Below, in pieces: positions 1 through 6,301 of a stretch of 10,877 nucleotides of DNA (the first letter of the stretch is position 1; each line of letters starts with the position of its first letter). This DNA comes from an uncultured Dialister sp. (GTDB lineage Bacteria; Bacillota; Negativicutes; Veillonellales; Dialisteraceae). Where the stretch lies: NCBI RefSeq assembly GCF_900541605.1, contig NZ_UQKJ01000065.1, positions 1-10,877 of the forward strand, written 5' to 3'. The notes under the pieces are model-generated. The model was not told the origin of the DNA, ran no database searches, and saw only the letters and a program-made list of their open reading frames with translations. The translations under genes and the position numbers were made by a program.

Positions 1-90
1 GTCGGATTATTCCTTGCATTGCATAAAAATCCAAGAATGAAATCTGACAACGATTCAATCAGCGCTTCCCTGGAAGCTCCGTGCTGGTGA

Positions 91-233
91 CCCTACCCAT
101 GAGCATGCCAAACTGCCGCCCGGCGGCTGTCCAGCCCAAGGCTAAAGGCTCCGTCCCAAATGACACCAACCGTATTCCGTCCATCCGCCGCGAAGCGGCT
201 TGGCCTCAATTCTCAAATCTCAAATCTCAATTC
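91..233 (-). repeat. Mosaic heptamer/hairpin repeat, copy 1
   Basis: Read on the minus strand it begins 7 bases after the stop codon of the DUF3298 gene. Four heptamers (GAATTGA, GATTTGA, GATTTGA, GAATTGA; positions 233 to 206) are followed by GG and then by perfect short palindromes: GCCGC-GAA-GCGGC (187-199), AGCC-CAA-GGCT (133-143) and GCCGC-CCG-GCGGC (115-127). The outer edge (about 91) is uncertain. The rest of 1-240 has no convincing gene. Frame 1 is open from the window edge to a TGA at 88-90, which could be the tail of a gene but has no recognisable content. Confidence 0.7.
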
Positions 234-240
234 TTTCCCT

Positions 241-921
241 TCACACTTTCCCAATAGCCACAGAAAATACTCCCTCATCAAAAGGTGTCAGGTCATCCTG
301 CTGGTAAATGGCATAGACCACCCGGTTTTTCCCTACGTAAAAATTGGTAGGCAGCTCCGTGACCCTGTGGTTCTCCAGAAGGGTAATCCCCTTCTTCTTT
401 GCCGTAGTCTCTATGCAATGGTTCACATCATCCACCGTAAGGTTGGGGAGAACCGCAGAGAGATCCAGAAGATTTCCGGTGTCGTCAAAGTTGAGGCCCT
501 TGGCAAATGTCTTCCCGTGTTCCGCACCGGCTGAAAGTTTCTGCTCGATAAGGACGATACTGGTGATACCTTCATTGTTGCTGATGAAATTTCCCACCAG
601 CCCTTCGTGCCAGCTCATCCATCCATCGGTGGTGACAGTCCTATTGTCTTCTTTCAGTTCCTCCAGGAACCGGTTCTTCTCCCGGGCAATGGCTGCATTC
701 ACATTGCCCGCATATTCATCGTTATTCAGGTGTGCCACCAGGTACGGGCTCCGGAGCACCGTATTTCCCAGATGGTAATCGTCGGTGCGGAAGGCGCCGG
801 ATTTTTCGGACACCTTCACCCCAAGCCCCGGCCAAAGGGAAGCTTCGGAAACCGGCATGCCTCCCAGCAAAAGGGCACCGCCCAGAAGGACCAGGAGCCC
901 TCCCTTTTTCCAATTCATCAT
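241..921 (-). CDS. Secreted DUF3298-family (RsiV C-terminal-like) protein
   Basis: Predicted exported protein of 226 residues. The start was set at 921 because GAGGAAAGGAA lies 6 bases upstream of a tandem ATG-ATG (921 or 918) and the protein then opens with a classical signal peptide: KK at 5-6, a hydrophobic stretch of about 9-21, and likely cleavage after SEA (27). There is no lipobox cysteine. An in-frame extension to 1056 has no hydrophobic start and crosses a repeat. The segment 131-160 (GAEHG, then FDDTGNLLDLSAVL) and the C-terminal 194-224 (FYVGKNRVVYAIYQ, then PFDEGVFSVAIG) match the pattern of DUF3298/DUF4163 domains found in RsiV anti-sigma factors and PdaC-like envelope proteins. 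No anti-sigma N-terminus is present, so it is probably a stand-alone extracytoplasmic domain of unknown ligand. It lies 121 bases downstream of the flavoprotein gene and may be read through from it; I see no strong promoter of its own. Confidence 0.8.
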   Translation of the reverse strand: MMNWKKGGLLVLLGGALLLGGMPVSEASLWPGLGVKVSEKSGAFRTDDYHLGNTVLRSPYLVAHLNNDEYAGNVNAAIAREKNRFLEELKEDNRTVTTDGWMSWHEGLVGNFISNNEGITSIVLIEQKLSAGAEHGKTFAKGLNFDDTGNLLDLSAVLPNLTVDDVNHCIETTAKKKGITLLENHRVTELPTNFYVGKNRVVYAIYQQDDLTPFDEGVFSVAIGKV

Positions 922-952
922 ATATTTCCTTTCCTCTATGAAATGTAAGATT

Positions 953-1022
953 GATTTGAGGATTGCGTGAAACATGGAGGTCCCGCAGCTGCGCTGCCAT
1001 AAGTGGCTGGTGGATGGCAGCC
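953..1022 (+). repeat. Mosaic heptamer/hairpin repeat, degenerate copy 2
   Basis: A decayed array in the gap between the two minus-strand genes: GATTTGA (953-959) then GGATTGC and GTGAAAC in 7-base phase, the joint GGAGGTCCC (976-984), and the palindrome GCAGC-TGC-GCTGC (985-997). A looser GGCTG/CAGCC stem with an 8-base loop follows (1005-1022). The GAGGTCCC-GCAGC joint is the same as at 8776-8795 read on the minus strand, which is why I assign it to the same family. Confidence 0.55.
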
Positions 1023-1042
1023 AGGCCTCAACTTTCTCCCCT

Positions 1043-2554
1043 TTACTTCTTCTCATAATAATATCTCGTCCACATGACCACTTCCGACAGGGAGGGATGG
1101 GGCGTCATGGTCTCGCTGAAGGTATACACAGACCGGGGCGCAAGGGTCCTTGTCAGGGGCAGGGCCCGTAGTTTCTTTGCCGTTTCCGAGGCAATGTCTT
1201 CATGGATAGGATGAATGGTATGGGATCCGGCCATGAGGGCATCCACGAAGGGCTGGATAAGGATGGACGCTTCCGGTCCCACGATGTGGGCACCCAGGAT
1301 ATCCTTTGTCTTCTTATCGATCACCAGTTTCACGAATCCATCGTCCGGGTCTCCCGGCTCAAATCCCAGGGCATAGCCCTTGGCGGAGGTGGAGTAGTGG
1401 TTCATCGCCGTTTCCACGGTATGTCCCTTCTTCTTTGCCTCTTCTTCTGTCATGCCCACATGGGCCGCTTCCGGGTAAGTATAGGTGACGGCAGGGACCG
1501 CGCTGTAGTCCGCCCACCGCCAGTGGTCCGGAGGATTGTCGGAGAACAGGTTGTGTGCCAGGATTTCTGCTTCGTAGTTTGCTTTGTGCCGGAAGGGAGC
1601 CTTCCCGTTCACGTCCCCCAGAGCCCAGATGCCTTCTGCCGTGGTTTCCAGGAACTCGTTGGTTTCGATGTATCCCCGACTGTCCAGACGGACGTCCGTA
1701 TTTTCCAGGTGCAGCAGTTCCGTCATAGGACGGATTCCCGGGGCCACCAGGATTTCCTCGGCCTCCGCCGTCCCTTCTTCCCCGGTGGTCCTGTCCCGGA
1801 AGGAAAGGACCTTCTTTCCATCCTTCCCGGTGACGCCAAGGGTTTCCTTATTGAGCTCCACAGCTATGCCCAGGCGGCGGAATTCTCCCAGCAGGAAATC
1901 GGACACCACCGGTTCTTCCTTGGGGAACAGCCGCACATTGTGCTGCACTATGGTCACCTTCGTACCGGCGGCATTGAAAATATGGGCAAATTCACAGCCA
2001 ATGGGACCGCCGCCGATGATGAGGAGACTTTCATAGGGCTTCTTCGGGAAATCAGGTCCGAAGAATTTCTCCGAATCCACATACCCCGCTTCTTCAAGCC
2101 CCGGAATAGCGGGAATATTCGTCCGGCCGCCGGTGGCGATAAAAATCTTTTTCCCCTTCATGGTAAGGCTCTTTCCCCCATCCAGGGCCACCGAAAGGGT
2201 ATGGTTATCCAGGAACGAAGCGGTACCGCTGTAGGTATCCACATTGGGAAACTGCTCATAGTAGGTCCGTATGGCTGGGCTCTCATCAATTTTCTTCCAC
2301 ACCCGCTTCGACACCACATCCCAGTCCATACGGACGTTATCCGCATAGACGCCGATGCGGCTTCCTTCCCGGGCCTCCCGGACCCGGTTTGCCGCTGTCA
2401 CCATGACCTTTGTAGGAATGCAGCCCCGGTTGAGGCAGGTGCCGCCGACCCGGCCCCGTTCGATAACCGCCACCGACAGCCCCTTCGCCAGGGCAGCGTC
2501 GGTCACAATATTGCCGGCTCCTGTGCCGATGACAATGACATCGTAGTTCTTCAT
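1043..2554 (-). CDS. Dihydrolipoyl dehydrogenase / mycothione reductase-like flavoprotein disulfide reductase
   Basis: Class I pyridine nucleotide-disulfide oxidoreductase, 503 residues, cytosolic, expected homodimer with FAD. The start at 2554 is fixed by a perfect AGGAGG about 7 bases upstream and by the FAD-binding strand starting at once (YDVIVIGTGAGN, 4-15). The redox cysteines are C40 and C45 in GGTCLNRGCIPTK. The second FAD motif is ATGGR (140-144), the NAD(P)-binding motif GGGPIGCEFA (181-190), and the FAD-closing motif GIWALGDVNG (308-317). The dimerisation domain runs from about 352 and ends with the catalytic pair H486 and E491 in HPSLSE. The sequence shows a disulfide reductase; the substrate (lipoyl protein, mycothiol or another thiol) cannot be read from it, and no 2-oxoacid dehydrogenase or glycine cleavage genes are nearby. 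It is longer than usual dihydrolipoyl dehydrogenases (about 460-480), mainly through extra residues just before H486. It is divergent from the DUF2156 gene. Confidence 0.88.
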   Translation of the reverse strand: MKNYDVIVIGTGAGNIVTDAALAKGLSVAVIERGRVGGTCLNRGCIPTKVMVTAANRVREAREGSRIGVYADNVRMDWDVVSKRVWKKIDESPAIRTYYEQFPNVDTYSGTASFLDNHTLSVALDGGKSLTMKGKKIFIATGGRTNIPAIPGLEEAGYVDSEKFFGPDFPKKPYESLLIIGGGPIGCEFAHIFNAAGTKVTIVQHNVRLFPKEEPVVSDFLLGEFRRLGIAVELNKETLGVTGKDGKKVLSFRDRTTGEEGTAEAEEILVAPGIRPMTELLHLENTDVRLDSRGYIETNEFLETTAEGIWALGDVNGKAPFRHKANYEAEILAHNLFSDNPPDHWRWADYSAVPAVTYTYPEAAHVGMTEEEAKKKGHTVETAMNHYSTSAKGYALGFEPGDPDDGFVKLVIDKKTKDILGAHIVGPEASILIQPFVDALMAGSHTIHPIHEDIASETAKKLRALPLTRTLAPRSVYTFSETMTPHPSLSEVVMWTRYYYEKK

Positions 2555-2594
2555 GGAAATCCTCCTTATTTCCTGTTTGGAAAAGTTCAGAAAT

Positions 2595-2615
2595 TTCTTA
2601 CCATATTTATAAGAA
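2595..2615. promoter_or_regulatory. Possible operator: inverted repeat TTCTTA-N9-TAAGAA
   Basis: Perfect 6-base inverted repeat with a 9-base spacer in the untranslated leader of the flavoprotein gene, between its possible -10 and its ribosome binding site. A second small inverted repeat, CTATA-GA-TATAG (minus strand, about 2616-2628), lies beside it. AT-rich dyads like these are common by chance, so the regulator and function are unknown. Confidence 0.25.
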
Positions 2616-2626
2616 TCTATATCTAT

Positions 2627-2655
2627 AGTATGATTGAAAAGGCCCCATTTGGCAA
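2627..2655 (-). promoter_or_regulatory. Possible promoter of the flavoprotein gene
   Basis: On the minus strand TTGCCA (2655-2650) is followed after 17 bases by CATACT (2632-2627), about 70 bases before the start codon. The alternative -10 TACTAT (2630-2625) would give a 19-base spacer. It lies in the AT-rich divergent region, which is where a promoter is expected, but the match is only moderate. Confidence 0.4.
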
Positions 2656-2746
2656 GGGCAGGGTCCTTCGATTCCGACACCGGAGGCTGGCGGTAACCGG
2701 AGGAAAGGGGCATCGAAATCACAGACATCCTTTCTTTTTTGTGCAT

Positions 2747-2774
2747 TTGCCCTGTTGTGGTACAATGGTATAAT
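2747..2774 (+). promoter_or_regulatory. Sigma-70 type promoter of the DUF2156 gene
   Basis: TTGCCC (2747-2752), a 16-base spacer, then a perfect TATAAT (2769-2774). It is about 50 bases upstream of the start codon at 2827, giving a leader of roughly 45 nt. No clear promoter is visible before the next operon at 4050, so this promoter may also feed those genes through the repeat-filled gap. Confidence 0.7.
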
Positions 2775-2826
2775 AAGTATTTAAAAAATTAAATGTTTCA
2801 CAGGCATACCTGTACCATACAAGGAG

Positions 2827-3717
2827 ATGGACATCATAGAATTTAAATCATTTCGCATTGAAGACAAGCCACTGATTGATGGCTTTTTCAAAGTTCACCA
2901 TTATGAGCAGATTGACTGCACATTCAACACCCTCTTCCTCTGGCAGGAAGCCCACGACACGAAGTGGGCCGTGAAGGATAACATCCTTTTCATCCGTGCG
3001 GGACAGGGAAAGGATATGTTCTTCCTCCCTCCCTTTGCAGAAAAAGAAGAGGATTTCGTCCACGGACTGGACCTGATTCACCAGGAACTGGACAAGGCGG
3101 GCATGGAATTCCGCCTGAAGTCCGCTTCCCGATGGGTAACAGAGCAGATTGAGCGGCTCTGCCCCGGGAAATACAATTTCATCGAAGACCGGGACAATGA
3201 GGAATACGTGTACCGCACGGCGGACATGATTTCCCTGCCCGGCAAGAAACTCCGGATGAAGAAGAACCACCTGAATTCCTTCCTCCGCCAGTATTCGGAT
3301 TACCAGTACGAACCCATCACAAAGGACAACATGGAAGACGCCAAGGCCGGCATCCATGAATGGTTTGAGCGGCACGGGGACATTGAAGAAGAAGAGGAAG
3401 CCATGAAGCTCTGCTTCGACAACTGGGATGCCCTGGGCGTAAAAGGGGCTGTCATCCGCATCTACGGCAAGGTGGAAGCCTTCACCAATGGGGACCTGGT
3501 CAATGAAAAAATGGCCCACATTATCTTTGAGAAGGCAAACCCCAATATCCGGGGCCTCTACCAGGCCATTAACCGGGATTTCCTGCTCCACGAATTTGCG
3601 GATACGGAATTCGTAAACCGGGAAGAAGATCTGGGTGTACCGGGCCTCCGGGAAGCCAAGATGGGCTACAACCCGGACCACCTGACTGAAAAATTCGACG
3701 TGGTACTGAAGAAATAG
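2827..3717 (+). CDS. DUF2156 protein (phosphatidylglycerol lysyltransferase C-terminal-like)
   Basis: 296-residue cytosolic protein with the double-GNAT type fold expected of DUF2156, the domain also found as the catalytic C-terminus of MprF-like aminoacyl-phosphatidylglycerol synthases. No membrane segments are present, so it is the stand-alone form, whose substrate is generally unknown. Supporting stretches are FKSFRIEDKPLI (6-17), the basic LPGKKLRMKKNHLNSFLRQY (137-156) and the family-typical EDLGVPGLREAKMGYNP (267-283). Oddity: AAGGAG (2821-2826) touches the ATG with no spacer, while AUC (codon 3) and AUA (codon 4) sit at normal distance; upstream the frame has no other start before a stop at 2782-2784. 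I keep the ATG as the only ordinary start. The stop TAG runs directly into a heptamer repeat. Confidence 0.85.
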   Translation: MDIIEFKSFRIEDKPLIDGFFKVHHYEQIDCTFNTLFLWQEAHDTKWAVKDNILFIRAGQGKDMFFLPPFAEKEEDFVHGLDLIHQELDKAGMEFRLKSASRWVTEQIERLCPGKYNFIEDRDNEEYVYRTADMISLPGKKLRMKKNHLNSFLRQYSDYQYEPITKDNMEDAKAGIHEWFERHGDIEEEEEAMKLCFDNWDALGVKGAVIRIYGKVEAFTNGDLVNEKMAHIIFEKANPNIRGLYQAINRDFLLHEFADTEFVNREEDLGVPGLREAKMGYNPDHLTEKFDVVLKK

Positions 3718-4025
3718 ATTTGAGAATTGAGTGAAGAGAATTGAGGTTCTGCGGCTTTGCCGCGGCCCTTCCCCAAAGAGATGGATCCGCCTCGAAGAGG
3801 CTGAATCTGCGAAGCAGATGGAGGTTAACTGATGAAAGTGCCGCAGGCAGGTCAGCTTTCCTGAAAGCCAGTCGCCAGCAGCCAGAAGCCCCGCATGTTC
3901 GCATGCCATTCATCCACACGTCACCCGGCCCGAAGGGCCTGTCCCGCTCAAGGCACAAGGCTGAAGGCTCAAGGCCAGCGGCTCCGCCGCTGGAGACTCA
4001 ACTCTCAACTCTCTTTTCTCAACTC
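3717..4025 (+). repeat. Mosaic heptamer/hairpin repeat, copies 3 and 4 forming a flanked unit
   Basis: Fills the gap between the DUF2156 and Eis-like genes. The left end has four heptamers on the plus strand (GATTTGA, GAATTGA, GTGAAGA, GAATTGA; 3717-3744). The right end has four in the opposite orientation (TCAACTC, TCAACTC, TCTTTTC, TCAACTC; 3998-4025). In between are palindromes with three-base loops: GCGGC-TTT-GCCGC (3751-3763), GCCTC-GAA-GAGGC (3789-3801), ATCTGC-GAA-GCAGAT (3805-3819), GGCCC-GAA-GGGCC (3927-3939) and CCAGCGGC-TCC-GCCGCTGG (3975-3993). There is also a GCTTTC/GAAAGC dyad (3855-3868). The run GAAGGGCCTGTCC then CTCAAGG (from 3932) recurs inverted at 8628-8670. No gene is seen in it. 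Confidence 0.8.
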
Positions 4026-4049
4026 TTTCCTTTCCACCAGGAGGACATT

Positions 4050-5312
4050 ATGCAACTACGAAAAGCTTCCGAGAAGGATACGGAAGAAATCAAAGCCCTC
4101 TGGGCTTACTGCTTCGAGAAGCCATCGGACCCCTTCTTCCAATGGTATTTTACAGACCTTTATACCCCATCCACGGTGCTGGTGGGAGAAGAAAAGGGAC
4201 AGCTGGCCTGTTCCCTCCACCGTCGGCCCTATACGGTCAGGGTGCGGGGCCGGGATTTCCCGACGGACTACATTGTCGGCGTATCCACCCATCCCGCTGC
4301 CCGGGGACGGGGCTATGCATCATCCCTCCTCCGGGGCGCCTTCCACCTGGCCGCCAAAGAGGACAAGCCCTTCGTGATTCTCATGCCCTCCGCAGCATCC
4401 TACTACCTGCCCCAGGGCTTCGGGTTCTACGTGCACCAGTGGCAGAGGGAAGCGGCGCCGGAGGAGCTGGCAAAGATCTCCGAGCGCCCCGCCGCCGCCC
4501 GGACCCTGGATAATGATGGGGACTGGAAAGAACTCTCTGCCATTTATGACGCCTTCACGAAGAAGCGGAACGGCTACACCCTCCGGGATGAGGCCTCCTG
4601 GAAATCCCATATCAAAGGACAGCTGCTGGAAGGATATATCGCCGTGGTGTATGATGAAAAAGGCCCTTCCGGGTACCTGTTCTACACCATGGACGACAGG
4701 AAACTCATCGCTACGGAAATGGCCTTTGCCCGGGAAACGGGCCGCCGGGGCCTCTACGCCTTCATGGCCGGCCACCGGGGTTCCATCGACCGCTGCCTAT
4801 GGCAGGAGCCCTTGGACGACCGGTCATTCCGCTACTGGAATGACGGCGCCGAACATACCTATATAAAGAACCGGACTTTCCCTTACATGATGGCCCGGGT
4901 CACGGACCCGGTCACCGCCTTCGACGGTCTCCCCTGTCCGGAGGAACTGGAAGGGGAAGAGCTGGCATTCCAGCTGGTGGACTCCTTCCTGCCCGACAAT
5001 AACGGCATCTATGTGCTCCGGGCGGAAGATGGGAAGATCAGCGCCCTGAAGGAAGACGTCTTCTACAGCCTGAAATGCCACATCGAAGACATTTCCGGCC
5101 TCACCCTGGGAGAGGGAATCCCGGAACCTGCCTTCTGCATCAATGCAGGAAGCCTGGCGGAACTCTTCATGGGATCCGCCAGCCTCACGGAACTGTCGGA
5201 TCTTGGAAAGATCCAATGGCTCCAGGCCGATGAAATGGAAAAAGAGCGGGTGCTGGCCCTGGCAGATGCCATGGTCCCTGCAGAAAAGAACTGGATCAAT
5301 GAGTGGTTCTGA
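4050..5312 (+). CDS. Eis-like GNAT N-acetyltransferase with C-terminal SCP2-type domain
   Basis: Predicted acetyl-CoA dependent N-acetyltransferase of 420 residues, close to the usual length of the Eis family. The start was chosen at 4050: AGGAGG (4039-4044) with a 5-base spacer, and the GNAT domain starts at once (LRKASEKDTEEIKALWAYCF, 3-22). The acetyl-CoA binding segment is VGVSTHPAARGRGYASSLL (77-94, with R-G-R-G-Y-A at its core). SYYLPQGFGF (117-126) corresponds to the Y..fGf region that holds the catalytic tyrosine in Eis. A second GNAT-like part covers about 155-285, and the C-terminal 300-420 resembles the sterol carrier protein-type domain. The chain ends in Phe, as in Eis, where the terminal carboxylate takes part in catalysis. 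Eis proteins acetylate multiple amines of aminoglycosides and lysines; the substrate here is unknown. First gene of a three-gene overlapping operon. Confidence 0.85.
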   Translation: MQLRKASEKDTEEIKALWAYCFEKPSDPFFQWYFTDLYTPSTVLVGEEKGQLACSLHRRPYTVRVRGRDFPTDYIVGVSTHPAARGRGYASSLLRGAFHLAAKEDKPFVILMPSAASYYLPQGFGFYVHQWQREAAPEELAKISERPAAARTLDNDGDWKELSAIYDAFTKKRNGYTLRDEASWKSHIKGQLLEGYIAVVYDEKGPSGYLFYTMDDRKLIATEMAFARETGRRGLYAFMAGHRGSIDRCLWQEPLDDRSFRYWNDGAEHTYIKNRTFPYMMARVTDPVTAFDGLPCPEELEGEELAFQLVDSFLPDNNGIYVLRAEDGKISALKEDVFYSLKCHIEDISGLTLGEGIPEPAFCINAGSLAELFMGSASLTELSDLGKIQWLQADEMEKERVLALADAMVPAEKNWINEWF

Positions 5313-5589
5313 AAAAGGGCGGACCTATTTCACTTACATGGTGCGGTGCGCCGATGGGTCCCTCTACACCGGCTTCACGGTGGATGACCTGCAGAAGCGG
5401 ATTGACACCCATAACGCCGGAAAGGGCTCCCGGTACACCAGGAGCCGGCTTCCGGTGAAGCTGGCCTGGTACGCCTCCTTTTCCACGGAACACGAAGCCC
5501 GGTCCATGGAATGGCACATGAAGCAGAAAACGAAAAAAGAGAAGGAAGCCCTGGCGGCTTCCTTTGGAAAGGACAGAAAAACACAGTGA
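5299..5589 (+). CDS. Small GIY-YIG nuclease-domain protein (YhbQ/UPF0213-like)
   Basis: 96 residues, single-domain GIY-YIG fold. The first motif is FTYMVR (11-16) and the second LYTG (22-25), followed by the catalytic-type arginine in LQKRI (R34), H38, a glutamate in the EHEAR segment (E66) and the lysine-rich QKTKKEKEAL (77-86), the order seen in YhbQ-type proteins. It starts at 5299 inside the previous gene and overlaps it by 14 bases; the next in-frame ATG would remove the first motif. No strong ribosome binding site is present, so expression is probably translationally coupled to the acetyltransferase. YhbQ-like proteins are structure-linked DNA nucleases in some reports; the role here is uncertain. 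Confidence 0.85.
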   Translation: MSGSEKGRTYFTYMVRCADGSLYTGFTVDDLQKRIDTHNAGKGSRYTRSRLPVKLAWYASFSTEHEARSMEWHMKQKTKKEKEALAASFGKDRKTQ

Positions 5590-6209
5590 ATTCATCGGTA
5601 CAGAAAACCAGGTACCTCACAGAGGCAGCAGCGGCGGCAGCCATAGCGGCGCTGCTGGTACTCCTGAAACTCCTGGCTCCCTTCTTTGTATTCATCACCA
5701 TGCTCACCTCGGCGGTACCCATCGCCATGATCTGCAGCCTCCACGGCATGAAATGGGGACTGGGCACCAGCCTGGCAGAAATTTTCCTCGTCAACATCAT
5801 CGGCGGTCCGGAAATCGGATTCACCACTGCCTTCTATGCAGCGGCACTGGGGCTGGCCATGGGATACGGATTCCGCCACAACCTGTCCTTTGCGAAAACC
5901 CTCCACCTGACAGCCTTGGCCTACATCGTGGAAATGTCCTATAAGATCGCCGTTTCCATCTATATTCTCGGCATCGCCGACGCCCTGACCAGCGCCATTG
6001 ACCGCTTCGTCTCCATGATCCAGTGGATCTGGAAACCCCTGTCCACGGTCTTCGGTTTCGACCCGGACCCGGGGAAGGCGGTCTTCACCACCTCCGGCAT
6101 GGTCATGCTGGGCCTCGTCTTCATCCTGAACGCCTACTGCTACGCCTACCTGAACCAGGAAATCGGCCGGGAAATCCTGAAACGGCTGAAGGCGGGGAGA
6201 AGGATATAG
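5586..6209 (+). CDS. DUF2232/YybS-like integral membrane protein
   Basis: 207-residue hydrophobic protein starting with GTG at 5586, overlapping the stop of the GIY-YIG gene in a GTGA junction. GGAAAGGA lies about 12 bases upstream, rather far. The N-terminus KTRYLTEAAAAAAIAALL (7-24) is typical of the DUF2232 (YybS) family. Membrane segments are expected at about 12-30, 32-52, 57-73, 78-97, 104-130 and 168-189. It is clearly shorter than YybS (about 300 residues), so the later helices are missing, or it belongs to a related small family such as ECF-type S components; the Ala-rich first helix fits either. Transport or other function is unknown. Its stop codon TAG is the first unit of an octamer tandem repeat. 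Confidence 0.75.
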   Translation: MNSSVQKTRYLTEAAAAAAIAALLVLLKLLAPFFVFITMLTSAVPIAMICSLHGMKWGLGTSLAEIFLVNIIGGPEIGFTTAFYAAALGLAMGYGFRHNLSFAKTLHLTALAYIVEMSYKIAVSIYILGIADALTSAIDRFVSMIQWIWKPLSTVFGFDPDPGKAVFTTSGMVMLGLVFILNAYCYAYLNQEIGREILKRLKAGRRI

Positions 6210-6262
6210 TGAGATAGTGGATTAGTGAGTTAGTGAAATAGTGGGTTAGTGAAATAGTGGGT
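6207..6262 (+). repeat. Octamer tandem repeat (7 units, TAGTGNRW)
   Basis: Seven perfectly phased 8-base units: TAGTGAGA, TAGTGGAT, TAGTGAGT, TAGTGAAA, TAGTGGGT, TAGTGAAA, TAGTGGGT. The first TAG is the stop codon of the membrane protein gene. The 8-base period puts TAG into all three frames. The last unit runs into a GC hairpin, and the same junction (AATAGTGGGTC then a GCGGC/GCCGC hairpin) recurs at 10673-10697. Confidence 0.9.
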
Positions 6263-6287
6263 CTGCGGCTTCGCCGCGGGCCTTTTT
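6260..6287 (+). terminator. Rho-independent terminator of the 4050-6209 operon
   Basis: GGTCTGCGGC (6260-6269) pairs with GCCGCGGGCC (6273-6282) around a TTC loop, a 10-bp stem including two G-U pairs, followed by TTTTT (6283-6287). The core is the repeat-family hairpin GCGGC-TTC-GCCGC, here extended and given a T-tract so that it looks functional. Confidence 0.65.
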
Positions 6288-6301
6288 ATATTGGGACCGT
6301 A

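Noticed and set aside
1..90. Possible tail of a plus-strand gene entering from the left edge (stop at 88-90)
   Set aside because: 29 codons without recognisable content; too short to support.
206..233. Heptamer arrays as a mini CRISPR or tandem satellite
   Set aside because: Units are 7 bases with no spacers and only about four copies; no cas genes nearby.
1202..2773. Long plus-strand open frame of 523 codons opposite the flavoprotein gene
   Set aside because: It is antisense to a complete gene with all catalytic motifs, its protein is rich in His, Arg and Pro with no domain, and GC-biased codons on the other strand explain the lack of stops.
3751..3763. GCGGC-TTT-GCCGC and similar hairpins as rho-independent terminators
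   Set aside because: Except for 6260-6287 they have no following T-tract and recur in non-terminal positions, so they are better seen as repeat modules.
2848..3909. Minus-strand open frame of 353 codons opposite the DUF2156 gene
   Set aside because: Antisense shadow of a clear gene, running into a repeat; no ribosome binding site and no recognisable sequence.
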